A DNA stretch of 64,000 nucleotides from Streptomyces sp. Q6 (GTDB taxonomy: Bacteria; Actinomycetota; Actinomycetes; Streptomycetales; Streptomycetaceae): positions 7,192,001-7,256,000 of the forward strand of contig NZ_CP146022.1 of the NCBI RefSeq assembly GCF_036967205.1, read 5' to 3'. This document shows, one piece after another, positions 8,647 to 17,931 of this stretch. Within the stretch, counting starts at the first letter, position 1. Each line of letters starts with the position of its first letter. A model generated the notes under the pieces. The model did not search any database. It saw nothing but the letters and a program-made list of their open reading frames with translations, and had not been told where the DNA came from. A program made the position numbers and the translations under genes.

Positions 8647-8899
8647 GCCCTTGGAAGCCGGGGCTGGGGCAGTGCCGGCCCCAGCTCCGTGGGCCAACTG
8701 CATCAGAGCCCCGGGCCTTGGACGATGAAGTCCGCTCCAGCCACCCCGGTGCCCAAGAGGTGGCAAAATAGATCGCGGCCTACAACCATCTGCACCCTGG
8801 TGAAGTCAGAAACTTGAGCGCCTTCGCCCCGGCTCGACAGGTCCGCGCTCCCCACACCTCCGACGCTGTCCGAGCCGAGATCGAGGAGTAACAGTCAGC
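8647..8899. other. Intergenic gap before the helicase-chaperone operon
   Basis: Contains a GC-rich hairpin at 8663-8685 (GCTGGGGC, 7-nt loop, GCCCCAGC) without a T tract, which may end the DndB-like transcript. The rest shows no convincing ORF. GAGGAG at 8884-8889 is the likely ribosome site for the next gene. A promoter is probable but no clear -35/-10 pair is seen. Confidence 0.4.
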
Positions 8900-11800
8900 A
8901 TGCCGAAGCGTGCCCGGCGAAGGGCTGTCCTCTTGGCCGAGCAACGGTCGGTCGACCACGCCTACGAGTGTCTGGAGCAGACCCGGCAGGAGGCCACGGA
9001 CCTCAAAGCGGTGAGTGCTGCCGCGAGCGGCAAAGACGCGATCGACGTGAACCAGGCCTGGCAGCGCGAACTGGAAGCCCTGGATCTCGGCGGAAATGCT
9101 CTGGTGTTTCTCCGCGCGGATGTGACCGAGACGACAGACGGCGAACGCGAGACGTACTACATCGGGCGCCGTACCGTCCGCGATGCGGAACGTAACAGGG
9201 TGGTCCTCTCGTGGACCGCGCCGGCGGCGATCAGGTGGCGGCTGACCGACGCGAAGGATCCTGGCGAGGTCGCGTTGCTGCGCCAGCTCGTCTGCCAGAC
9301 CCGCAAGGTCAAGCGCTACCTCGATCTTCATGGGGCCGAACCCGACCGCGAACCCTCGGTCGATGACGCAGAGCAGGCGGCGGCCCCGGTGGATGAGACG
9401 GCTGCCGAATCCGACGAATTCGGGTGGCACGACCACCTCCTCGAAGAGCTCGGGCGCGCCCGCGACGGCGCCATGCACGACATCGTCGAGACGATCCAGC
9501 GTGAGCAGTTGCTCCTGGTCGCGGAGAAACCGGAAGGCGTGCTGGTCGTCCAGGGCGGGCCCGGCACCGGCAAAACCGCCGTCGCCATGCACCGGGTGCG
9601 ATGGCTCCTCGACAATCAGCACACGACGGTGGGCGACCTGCTCGTCGTGGGCCCGAATCGCGGCTTCCTGGAGTACGTGGGATCCGCGCTCGGCGAATTG
9701 GGCGCCAATGGTGTCAGCCTGCTGGAACTGCCCGCTCTCTGGTCAGGGGCCGGCGCTCCCCGCGACATACACAATGTGGCGGCGGTCAAGTCCGGCCCGG
9801 GGATGGAAGAGGTTCTCCGGCGAGCAGTCGATCAGCAGGTCACCACCGATCCCGAACGTCTCGCTGCCGTCGTGGGCGGTCCGGAGTTCACCTTCGAACT
9901 CCGCAACCGTGAGGTCTCCATATCCGTGGCCGAACTGGCCGAGACCGCAGCACACACCCTCGCCGGCAGTAGCCCGTACCAGGTTCGGCGAGAACGCTTC
10001 CGTCAGCAGATGGTGCAGCGCCTCACCGACGCGTACATCGCGCTTCTGCCCGGACCTGCCGATATCGACTACTTCGAAGTCGTACTCGGTCTGAAACCCG
10101 TCACGCGCCTCCTCCGGCGCATCGCCCCCGAGCTGACCGCCGCCGGCGTGTACCGAAGGCTGCTCACCGACACGAGCGCGCTCGCCTCGGCCGCCGGTGG
10201 CACCCTTTCTGCTGAGGAGCAGTCTCTTCTCCGTGACCAGGGCGGGGGCGCCCGAGGTGGGGCGCAGCAGTTCAGCCTCGAGGACCTGGTGTGCCTGGAC
10301 GAACTGGAGCACATCCTGACCGGTCGGCCGGACCGGACGTACGGGCACATCGTCATCGACGAAGCCCAGGACCTCACGCCCATGCAGGCCCGGTCACTGG
10401 CCCGTCGTTGCCCGAGCGGGGCCATGACGGTCGTGGGCGATCTCGCTCAGGCCACCGGGCCGGTGCCGTACGAGAACTGGGACCAGCTGGGTGGGCTCCT
10501 TGCCCGACGAAACGGCTGGAGGCTGGCCGAGCTGCGTACAGGCTTCCGCGTCCCCGGCGAAGTGATGGAGTTCGTACGCCTTCTGGGAGAGCACTGCGCT
10601 CCGGGTGTCACCGCCCCGGACTCCGTCCGGCAGGCAGGCACCGAAGTGGCCGTCATGGAAGACGCTGACCCTGTGGGACGAGCGGTCATGTACGCGGTGG
10701 AACAGGCGGCGGACGATCCCCGGCGCACGGTGGCGGTGATCGTACCGGCGGACGGGGAGTGGCGAGAGAAGGCGGCAGCCGCGGTCAGCGGATACGGGGA
10801 GATATCGGTCCTGACACCGGAGGAAGCGAAGGGGCTGGAGTTCGACCACGTTGCCGTTGTGGAACCCACTGCGGTCGCGGACAGCGACCCGGCCGGCCCA
10901 TGCCACCTGTACGTCGCCCTGACCCGATGTACCCAGAGCCTCGCGGTCACCCACCGCAGTCCGCTGCCGGTGTGGCTCGGTGGTCCCGCCACCGTGCCCG
11001 GCCCATCGCCGAAACAGCTGGTCGGACGTCTCCAGGAACGCACTGCGGCCGTGCGGCCTGGCACCTGTAGCCGGTTCCATGCGGACGGCACCCGTTGCGT
11101 CAACGGCGCCGACCATGCTGACGGCTGGTGCCGCCAGCCAGAATGCGGGGGCTTCCGGACGGCCGAACCCATGTCGCCGGGCAAGGCGGGCTACCTCTCG
11201 GCGCCCCGGGACGCGGAGAGCGACCATCGGCTGGAGCTCGTACCCGACGACATCGCTCTCACGCGTATCGAGTCCTCCGCCTGTGCCGCTTTCACCGCGC
11301 GACACGGGGGCGACCGTGCCGAGGCAGCCGTCGAACTCCACTCGATGCTGCGTCCCTTCCTCGCGGAAGGGAAACACCACCGGACCAAGAACACGTGGTA
11401 CCTGGATCTCGACGGATACCGCCTGGTCCTGGATCCGGGAAGCAGGGCCGTCATCGGATACCACAGTGGGCACCCTGAACGAAGTTATTCCCAGTTCACC
11501 GCAGGTGTCCCTTCGCGCGTGGGGAAGGAAGCACGCGCTGCTCGCCGGTCCGCGTTGACCAGGCCATGGACAGAGCCGGGCACTCCCCTTGATGAAGCCG
11601 CCGCACGAGGGATACCGGTGGCAGGTATCCACCTCGCTCGTAGTGCCTGTCAGGGGTACGAGCGGATCCACCGCCTCCGAGTCGATCCGGACGACTCCTT
11701 CCTCCAGCGACTCCGTGAGGACCTCGCTTCGGACCTGGGTACCGGCACGATTCACCGGGTCGGCAATCGGATGGTCGTCGACGGCGAACGAAATCAGTGG

Positions 11801-12421
11801 ATCATGCGGGCGGACGGCGAGGCCCTGCTCTCCGTACGCCAAGCCGGAGCCGAGATCGACTGGGATCCCGCCACCCGGGCCACGTGCATTTCCCAGCCCA
11901 CCAACGGAAGCGACATGTCCCTAATGAGCACCCAAGGTCTCGCGGAAGTTCCTGATCCCGGGAAGAGTCTCCTGGCCTTGCCTCTGTCCGGGCTGGAGGC
12001 CTTGGTCTCGGTACGCGAGCAGAGCGCCCGGGCCGATCGATCACACGAAGGTCTCCGTCATCGTCTGCTTGGCGAACTCTTCGAGCTGGACGGCGATGTC
12101 GGCCATGACGGTTACGTCGACGCCTGGCACCTGGGCCCCGAAGGACTCACGCTCTTTGAAGCCGTGGCGACGGAATCCTGCATGTACACGGATCTCCGTG
12201 AGGCCGCACTGCATCTGCTGGAGAGCGCGGCTCTACGTCAAGGTGGGCAGCCCGAGTATCTGGTCGCCGTACTGCGGGACGCGCCGGCCGAACCATGGGC
12301 GGTCGACGCCGTACGACAGGCTTTCGGGGTGGAGGTCGCCTGGCGTGACCGGGGCGGCTGGGGAGGGCCGGGCGCTCGCCGCATCATCGGTGCAGGGACT
12401 GAGCAGGATGCTGATCGTTGA
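8900..12421 (+). CDS. HelD/UvrD-like ATPase with long C-terminal extension
   Basis: 1173 residues. The N-terminal part (1-200) is helical and charged as in HelD/HelR. The SF1 motor carries Walker A GGPGTGKTA (about 219-227), DEAQDLTPMQ (about 487) and motif III VVGDLAQATGP, ending near residue 700 with VAVVEPTA and YVALTRCTQSL. The extension 700-1173 is not part of normal HelD. It has a four-cysteine cluster (about 723-750: CSRFH, TRC, GWC, PEC) that looks like a zinc ribbon, a WYLDLDGYRLVLDP segment near 835, and a C-terminal region with VDAW...LFEA...YTDLREAALHLLE that recalls PD-(D/E)xK folds but lacks the Lys. First gene of a four-gene operon; the next gene begins 53 nt later. Motor assignment is strong, extension function unknown. 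Confidence 0.8.
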   Translation: MPKRARRRAVLLAEQRSVDHAYECLEQTRQEATDLKAVSAAASGKDAIDVNQAWQRELEALDLGGNALVFLRADVTETTDGERETYYIGRRTVRDAERNRVVLSWTAPAAIRWRLTDAKDPGEVALLRQLVCQTRKVKRYLDLHGAEPDREPSVDDAEQAAAPVDETAAESDEFGWHDHLLEELGRARDGAMHDIVETIQREQLLLVAEKPEGVLVVQGGPGTGKTAVAMHRVRWLLDNQHTTVGDLLVVGPNRGFLEYVGSALGELGANGVSLLELPALWSGAGAPRDIHNVAAVKSGPGMEEVLRRAVDQQVTTDPERLAAVVGGPEFTFELRNREVSISVAELAETAAHTLAGSSPYQVRRERFRQQMVQRLTDAYIALLPGPADIDYFEVVLGLKPVTRLLRRIAPELTAAGVYRRLLTDTSALASAAGGTLSAEEQSLLRDQGGGARGGAQQFSLEDLVCLDELEHILTGRPDRTYGHIVIDEAQDLTPMQARSLARRCPSGAMTVVGDLAQATGPVPYENWDQLGGLLARRNGWRLAELRTGFRVPGEVMEFVRLLGEHCAPGVTAPDSVRQAGTEVAVMEDADPVGRAVMYAVEQAADDPRRTVAVIVPADGEWREKAAAAVSGYGEISVLTPEEAKGLEFDHVAVVEPTAVADSDPAGPCHLYVALTRCTQSLAVTHRSPLPVWLGGPATVPGPSPKQLVGRLQERTAAVRPGTCSRFHADGTRCVNGADHADGWCRQPECGGFRTAEPMSPGKAGYLSAPRDAESDHRLELVPDDIALTRIESSACAAFTARHGGDRAEAAVELHSMLRPFLAEGKHHRTKNTWYLDLDGYRLVLDPGSRAVIGYHSGHPERSYSQFTAGVPSRVGKEARAARRSALTRPWTEPGTPLDEAAARGIPVAGIHLARSACQGYERIHRLRVDPDDSFLQRLREDLASDLGTGTIHRVGNRMVVDGERNQWIMRADGEALLSVRQAGAEIDWDPATRATCISQPTNGSDMSLMSTQGLAEVPDPGKSLLALPLSGLEALVSVREQSARADRSHEGLRHRLLGELFELDGDVGHDGYVDAWHLGPEGLTLFEAVATESCMYTDLREAALHLLESAALRQGGQPEYLVAVLRDAPAEPWAVDAVRQAFGVEVAWRDRGGWGGPGARRIIGAGTEQDADR

Positions 12422-12474
12422 GATTTCGGCGCCGCCCGCCGTGGCGCGCGGGGGTACGTGAGACGTGAGGGCGG

Positions 12475-14178
12475 ATGACTGAGAACAACGGTGCGTTCGT
12501 GTCGGCGCAGTCGTCGGGTGTGCCTTTGACGCGGGCCGAGGCGGTCGCAGCGTGGCGCGAGCATCGACGGGCCCGTCGTGAGGAGATAGCCGACGGCGCC
12601 GCCCGGTCCGACGGGCCGGACGGCTTCGTCCTGCGGCGCTGGCGCAGGGCCGGCGTATTCGGGGCGGAGGCCGTGGGGCTCGTACAGGAGCTCATTTCCG
12701 ACCTCCTGACCGATGCTCTCTCCAGGACCGACGTGCCGGAGGACGCACTGGACATCCTCCGCCAGTGCTGGGACGGCGAGCCCGTGGCCCAGTTGCCCGC
12801 CGCTGTGCGAGCCGTACTCGAAGGCGCGGCTCCGGATCGGATCGCCGCCGCTCTCAAGACCGTCCGAGACGTCGATCTGCCCTGGCTCACCGCCGAGGGC
12901 CGACTGCAGCTCGACTATCTGATGTCTTCAGAGAGCATCCGGCTTGATCGTGAAAACCTTCCGACCACGAGCCAGGATCCCGACGGTGCCTTCGCACTCC
13001 ACCAGATACTGCATGATCGCGATGTGCAGTCGCTGTCTCTCGTCCAATGGGCAAAAGCGCTGCCCTGGGCACCACTCGGGGTGCTGGACGATCTGATCGA
13101 CAGTGGCGTCATCACCCGGAGGACAGCGCCGTGGAACAAGCGGAGTAGCAAGCAGGAGCAGGCCTACCTGCTCGCTCGCCTCGCTCCTGAGTACGTCGAC
13201 CCTGAGGACGTCGTAGACCTCCACTGGACCGAAGCCCTGGACCGTCGACGGTTCCTCGACGAGGAGGACGTCGAGTGGGAGGAGGGCAGCGTCTACGACC
13301 TGCTGCAGAGCGCTGCGGACGGTGACACCAGCGTTCTCAAGAACCTGGAGTACGCGCTGCCGCGCTCTCTCGTGCTGGAGTTGCGCCGCATCCAGGACGG
13401 AGCCCTCACGGGCAACTGGGACCCGGACATCCTCGCGGACCAAGGCCTGTGGCGACTGATGTCCGCACTCTGGAGCCCCAAGACCGCGGTGAACCCGGGC
13501 AGGAGCGAGTTCCACGAGTTGACGGCGCTGCAGTTCGCCTACGACGCCCTCATCCTGGGGGAGATCAAGAAGGCCCGGCTCCAGCTCGACAAGATCGTGG
13601 AGTTCGTCGAGGGCGACCGGCGGCGCCAGACCGAAGCATGGAACATGCGTGCGTACCTCGCTCTCCTCGATGAGGATCTGGACAGTGCGCTGATCGCTCT
13701 GAGCAATATCGTCCAGCACGAGCCGATGGCCGAAGCCAATCTTCAGTTGGTTCGGCGACGTCAGGCCACCCCTCGTAATGATCGGGAGCGCGCCGCGAAT
13801 CCCTACCTCGAACTCGGACTGCCCCATGGTTCCCAGTTCTGGAAGGCTCGCTGGAGAGACCTGCGTCGGGAGTTCGAAGAAACCTCGGACCGTGATCAGT
13901 CAGCGCGCGTCAACTGGGCGCAAAGCCGTATCCGGCAGGCGGAACGCGACGAGGACTGGTCCGACATCTTCACGGTGCCGCTCGACGCCGACACCTTCAG
14001 GCTTCCGAGCGCACCACCCGTGCTGATCACACCACCGGTGGGGGCGCTGTCCCGCCGTACCGACCCGCAGAGTGCCGAGACTCTCGCAATCGTGCGCGAC
14101 CGTGCCGTCGCGGGTCTGCTCCCGACCTTGCTCAATGCGCCCCGGCGCCCCGACCACCAGCACAGGACGACCGCATGA
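12475..14178 (+). CDS. Helical-repeat protein with C-terminal J-like segment
   Basis: 567 residues with no family I can name. The body (about 60-430) is predicted largely helical; residues 345-430 (AYDALILGEIKKARLQLDKI, AWNMRAYLALLDEDLDSALI) read as TPR-like pairs. Residues about 442-494 follow the J-domain pattern NPYxxLGL, then an aromatic/basic helix (FWKARWRDLRREFEE), a loop, and a third helix (VNWAQSRIRQAERDED). The HPD tripeptide that triggers Hsp70 ATPase is absent; the loop reads TSDRDQ. The stop overlaps the next start (ATGA), and an Hsp70 gene follows one gene later, which supports a co-chaperone role. That role is inference. Confidence 0.7.
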   Translation: MTENNGAFVSAQSSGVPLTRAEAVAAWREHRRARREEIADGAARSDGPDGFVLRRWRRAGVFGAEAVGLVQELISDLLTDALSRTDVPEDALDILRQCWDGEPVAQLPAAVRAVLEGAAPDRIAAALKTVRDVDLPWLTAEGRLQLDYLMSSESIRLDRENLPTTSQDPDGAFALHQILHDRDVQSLSLVQWAKALPWAPLGVLDDLIDSGVITRRTAPWNKRSSKQEQAYLLARLAPEYVDPEDVVDLHWTEALDRRRFLDEEDVEWEEGSVYDLLQSAADGDTSVLKNLEYALPRSLVLELRRIQDGALTGNWDPDILADQGLWRLMSALWSPKTAVNPGRSEFHELTALQFAYDALILGEIKKARLQLDKIVEFVEGDRRRQTEAWNMRAYLALLDEDLDSALIALSNIVQHEPMAEANLQLVRRRQATPRNDRERAANPYLELGLPHGSQFWKARWRDLRREFEETSDRDQSARVNWAQSRIRQAERDEDWSDIFTVPLDADTFRLPSAPPVLITPPVGALSRRTDPQSAETLAIVRDRAVAGLLPTLLNAPRRPDHQHRTTA

Positions 14179-14822
14179 GTGCCATGAAGAAGACCAAACC
14201 CGCTGCCGGCGGGCAACAGCCGGCACAGAAGAAGGCCAGGGCGCCCCGCCGCGGGCAACAGGTGCAGGGGAAGACCAAGACCACCGGTCGCGAACACCGG
14301 GAGCAGAAGAAGCAGTGGATCGACGAGATGGAGCTGCGCACTCACCGACCCGAGGAGCTGCTCGACCCTGCGGCTCTGCTTGCTCGTTTCACCGAGCGGG
14401 CGGCCGGTCTCCTCGAAGCCTTGCCCGCGGACACGCGTCCGACGACGGCCGTGGTCACTGCTGCTCTGCGCCAGGCCGTACTGGAGGCCTTCCGGACTCG
14501 TGAGGAGTATGTGGCGCGGCTGGTCGAGAGCGATGCGCACTGCTGGGGCATCCTGCCCGCGGCAAAGGACATGCGTCGTGGCATCCGAACCTCGCTCGTG
14601 GACTCGGGTATCCGCGTCGTCGAGTCCCCGGAGGAAGAGGAACTGTTCGTGGTGGTCGAAGGCGAGGGGGAGGGCTTCGAGGTCGTACGCCCGGCCTACG
14701 TCGACCAGTCCACCGGAAAGCTCGTCCTTTCCGGACAGTTGCGCCGCATTCCGCTCCGCGTGGGCCGGCGGATCGACGACGAGGGCCGGGATGGGGCCGG
14801 GCAGGGGGCGACAGAAGCATGA
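14175..14822 (+). CDS. Small protein with basic N-terminus, possible Hsp70 partner
   Basis: 215 residues, unrecognised. Residues 1-45 are Lys/Arg/Gln-rich and likely disordered. Residues about 50-125 are helical, and 130-205 are beta-rich with a run of acidic residues (VESPEEEELFVVVEGEGEGF) and VRPAYVDQSTGKLVLSG. Sandwiched by 4-nt ATGA overlaps between the J-like gene and the Hsp70 gene, so stoichiometric expression is likely. A helix-then-beta layout and a position next to dnaK-like genes recall GrpE exchange factors, but no GrpE sequence signature is convincing. Confidence 0.65.
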   Translation: MSAMKKTKPAAGGQQPAQKKARAPRRGQQVQGKTKTTGREHREQKKQWIDEMELRTHRPEELLDPAALLARFTERAAGLLEALPADTRPTTAVVTAALRQAVLEAFRTREEYVARLVESDAHCWGILPAAKDMRRGIRTSLVDSGIRVVESPEEEELFVVVEGEGEGFEVVRPAYVDQSTGKLVLSGQLRRIPLRVGRRIDDEGRDGAGQGATEA

Positions 14823-16846
14823 CCAGCACCGGTATCGACTTCGGCACCACCAACTCCGTAGTCGCCCAGTGGCAGGGTGACGACGTCGAGGTACTACCCC
14901 TCGACGCCCATCACCTCGATGCGGACTGGCGCCGCCCCGGGTTCGAGTACCTCTTCCCCTCCGTGGTCGGAACGAGTTCGCTTCGGCGTGGCCCTCTCTT
15001 CGGGTGGGAGGCCAAGCTCCGTTCCGAAGAGGCCGCGGAAGCATGCAAGCGCCTCCTCAAGAGCGACGAGTACGTGAACATCCGTGACCGCAGATATGCG
15101 GCGACCACCGTCGCCGCCGGCGTCTTCAGCGCCATGAAGAGCGGCGCGCTCCACAACCTCACCGGCATCGACCGTGCTGTGATCACCGTTCCGGCCAACG
15201 CGACCGGTGCGGCCCGCTATCGGACCCGCGCGGCCGCTCGCTTCGCCGGGATCGAGGTACAGGCCCTCCTCAACGAGCCCACGGCAGCAGCGATCTCCCA
15301 CGTACACGACATGCAGGACGACGCTCAGATCCTGGTCTTCGATTGGGGCGGCGGCACGATCGACGTCACCGTGCTCGACTACGAGGGCGGCTTCTTCGAA
15401 GAACGGGCATCCCGAGGCGTGACCGAGCTCGGTGGCCTGGAGATCGACCGGCGATTGCGCCGGCTGATCCTGGACCGTGCTCCGGCACGACGGGAATGGA
15501 GCCCGGCGCAGGAACGGCAGTTCCGTCTCGACATCGAACGCAGCAAGATCCTGCTGTCCTCGCAGCAATCCGTCCGGATCCTCACCCCGGACGAACGAGA
15601 AGTCGAGATCTTCCAGGGCGAGCTCGAAGAAGCGATCACAGACCTCGTCGACCGTGCGCTCGCCCCGGTCGAGGCATGCCTCCGCGATCTGCACATGGCC
15701 CCGCTCGACGTCGACGACGTCCTCATGATCGGCGGCACCAGCCAGATCCCGAGCGTACGAGCCGCAGTGTCCGAAGCGCTCCAGATGCCTTTGGTCCCCA
15801 CGGACATCTGCGACCCGATGACCGCGGTGGCCCGCGGCGCCGCGATCGCCTCGGCCGTACTGGCCAAGGAGACCGACGGAGTCATCCAGGTCGCCAACAG
15901 CCACGCGCTGGGCACGGCGACGAAGGACCCCTCCGGCCGCAGCCGGTTCAGCGAGATCATCCCCCGTAACAAGGCACTTCCCTGGACCGAGAAGAAGAGC
16001 TACACCCCGAGGGACGATTACGCCCGCAAGCTGACCGTCCAGATCTGGGAGGGCGACCGCGACAAGGACCTGGACGACCCCGACAACGTCCAGCTCACCG
16101 AGATCACTCTCAACTATCCGAAGCCCCGGGTGAAGGAGAAGTCCCGCTTCGGCCTGGCCTACACCTATGACTCCAACGGCCTGCTGCACGTCAAGGCCAC
16201 GCTGGAGCACACCGGCGAGGTGGTGATCGACGAGGAGGTGAAGAGTTTCGGGACGGGAGGTCCCACCCCGGAGGTACGGCAAGAGCTCGACGACCTCATG
16301 AACGCAAATTCCGCGCCGACACCCGCGAGCATGGCGAACAAGCCGAAACCCGCAGATCGGCCGTCCACCGCCGCTCCGACGGACGGGCCAAGCACGATCG
16401 TGGTGGACGGTTCGAACCTGGCGTGGATCGGCCGATCTCCGGTGCGACCCGGCGTGTACCAGCCCGATGACCGACCGAGTTACAGCCAGCTGGGGGAGGC
16501 GCGTGACGCTCTTGCCAAGAAGTACCCGGATGCCGACATCCAGGTAATCGTGGATGCGACCTTCCGCCACAGGGTCGCGGATGACGAACGGGAGGCAGTC
16601 ACGGCGGCGCTCAACAAGAGCGAGATCGTTCAACCGCCTCCCGGCACCGAGGGCAAGGGAGATGCCCTGGTCACCGCGATCGCGGACGAGTGCGACGGTG
16701 TGATCGTCACCAACGACAACTTCGCCGAACTCCAAGACCGCTACCCGTGGCTCCGAGAGAGTGGTCGTGTGCTGGGCGCCACCCTCGTCAAGGGCAATTG
16801 GATTTTCACCGCCCGCACCTGCGTGGCTCCTCGCGGGAGGCGCTGA
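14819..16846 (+). CDS. Hsp70 (DnaK-like) fused to a Zc3h12a-type NYN ribonuclease domain
   Basis: 675 residues. Hsp70 nucleotide-binding domain: GIDFGTTNSVVAQW (5-18), NEPTAAAI (about 152), FDWGGGTIDVTVLD (about 174), MIGGTSQIPS (about 303). A beta substrate-binding region follows (about 360-480). The helical lid is missing; a 45-residue linker rich in Pro, Ala and Ser leads to a NYN/PIN-like domain (about 524-668): VVDGSNLAW with D530, VDATFRH with D579, KGDALVTAI with D615, and DGVIVTNDNF with D633. That order matches the Zc3h12a/Regnase-like RNase family, including its acidic metal-binding set. Last gene of a four-gene overlapping operon. A chaperone-gated RNase is inferred; both domains are clear. 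Confidence 0.9.
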   Translation: MTSTGIDFGTTNSVVAQWQGDDVEVLPLDAHHLDADWRRPGFEYLFPSVVGTSSLRRGPLFGWEAKLRSEEAAEACKRLLKSDEYVNIRDRRYAATTVAAGVFSAMKSGALHNLTGIDRAVITVPANATGAARYRTRAAARFAGIEVQALLNEPTAAAISHVHDMQDDAQILVFDWGGGTIDVTVLDYEGGFFEERASRGVTELGGLEIDRRLRRLILDRAPARREWSPAQERQFRLDIERSKILLSSQQSVRILTPDEREVEIFQGELEEAITDLVDRALAPVEACLRDLHMAPLDVDDVLMIGGTSQIPSVRAAVSEALQMPLVPTDICDPMTAVARGAAIASAVLAKETDGVIQVANSHALGTATKDPSGRSRFSEIIPRNKALPWTEKKSYTPRDDYARKLTVQIWEGDRDKDLDDPDNVQLTEITLNYPKPRVKEKSRFGLAYTYDSNGLLHVKATLEHTGEVVIDEEVKSFGTGGPTPEVRQELDDLMNANSAPTPASMANKPKPADRPSTAAPTDGPSTIVVDGSNLAWIGRSPVRPGVYQPDDRPSYSQLGEARDALAKKYPDADIQVIVDATFRHRVADDEREAVTAALNKSEIVQPPPGTEGKGDALVTAIADECDGVIVTNDNFAELQDRYPWLRESGRVLGATLVKGNWIFTARTCVAPRGRR

Positions 16847-16928
16847 GCTGTATCGGGGTGGTGAACACTGGACAGCACGATAACCGAGGGAGCAGTGCTG
16901 CCAGTTGGCGTGCGGAGGGGGCGGCGGG

Positions 16929-17921
16929 GTGGGCCGTTCCGGCCGTGTCGTGCTGCGGCACCGTACGAAGACGGTGGTGTGGGCGGCGTGCGCGGTGACG
17001 TTTGTCGCCTGCGGTGTCCTCAACGTCTGGGCCGGCTCCGTGGATCGTGGTCCGTTCGCCCCGCCGCCACGGCTCGAGCCGGGCTCGTACGCGCTGTGGG
17101 CCGTGCTCGCCACGATCTGTGCCCGGCGCGCGCTGCGTCGGGTCGTGCTCCGTCGGGAGGGGGCGGTTTTGGTCGGGTTCGTGCGCAATCGTCGGGTGCG
17201 GTGGTGCGAGGTCGCCGAGCTGGAGATCGCTCAGCGCACCGGCGGTACGGCCTTCAAGGGCGGCCGGTGGCGTATCGCGTTGCGGATGCGGGATGGCACC
17301 GCCCGGTGGGTGGAGTCCTTCGTGCGCGGCATGATGGCCAAGGGCAACGAGCTGGAGATTATGACCGACCGCCGCCGCGGGCCGGGGCGGCGAGAAGGTC
17401 ACGGGCGACGGTTGTCCGGGCGAAGACGAACATGGAGTACAAGCGCATCCTCTGCCTCACCGTCGTCGAGTTCCCCAATCGCACTCGATATCGCGGCGAG
17501 GACGATTCGGAGCAGGTTGAACTGGCCCTCCCGCCGGGGGGAGGAGTGCACCGAGGGCCGCACGTACGACAGCGCCCGGCTGCTCCGTACCGGCGGCTTC
17601 CCCGCCATGACCGAGGACACGCTGTTCGCACCCGGCGCCGATGCCGGCAACGTCGGGCTCGGCTTCGCCTGCCTGCTGGTCGCGGTCCTGTTCGTCCTGC
17701 CGTTCGGCGGCATCGCCCTGGCCATGTTGCTGGTCAGGGTCCAGGCCCGCACCGCCATCGAGGCCGCCCTCGCCTCGGGCCACCCGGACCGGGACGGCCT
17801 CGAGCGGCTGCGGCGTCTCGCCCAGGGGCCCCTGCGGGCGCAGTCCGCCCGGCTCGGCAGGGTGAACGCGGACCGCGCGCGCAAGGGACGAGGAACCTCA
17901 CGGCGAAAGAAGCGCCGCTGA
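16929..17921 (+). CDS. PH-like membrane protein, possibly composite or disrupted
   Basis: An open frame from GTG 16929, preceded by GGAGGGG. The N-terminal part has two hydrophobic segments (VVWAACAVTFVACGVLNV; ALWAVLATICA) and a bacterial PH-like stretch (AVLVGFVRNRRVRWCEVAEL, then WRIALRMRDGTARWVESF), ending near base 17350. The middle (17357-17606) has poor coding character, rich in Arg and Ser runs. The end (from ATG 17607) is a third unit with a membrane segment (LGFACLLVAVLFVLPFGGIA) and a basic tail. This looks like two small genes joined through a decayed or frameshifted centre. It ends before a strong hairpin. Function unknown. Confidence 0.45.
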   Translation: MGRSGRVVLRHRTKTVVWAACAVTFVACGVLNVWAGSVDRGPFAPPPRLEPGSYALWAVLATICARRALRRVVLRREGAVLVGFVRNRRVRWCEVAELEIAQRTGGTAFKGGRWRIALRMRDGTARWVESFVRGMMAKGNELEIMTDRRRGPGRREGHGRRLSGRRRTWSTSASSASPSSSSPIALDIAARTIRSRLNWPSRRGEECTEGRTYDSARLLRTGGFPAMTEDTLFAPGADAGNVGLGFACLLVAVLFVLPFGGIALAMLLVRVQARTAIEAALASGHPDRDGLERLRRLAQGPLRAQSARLGRVNADRARKGRGTSRRKKRR

Positions 17922-17931
17922 AGGGTACTTT

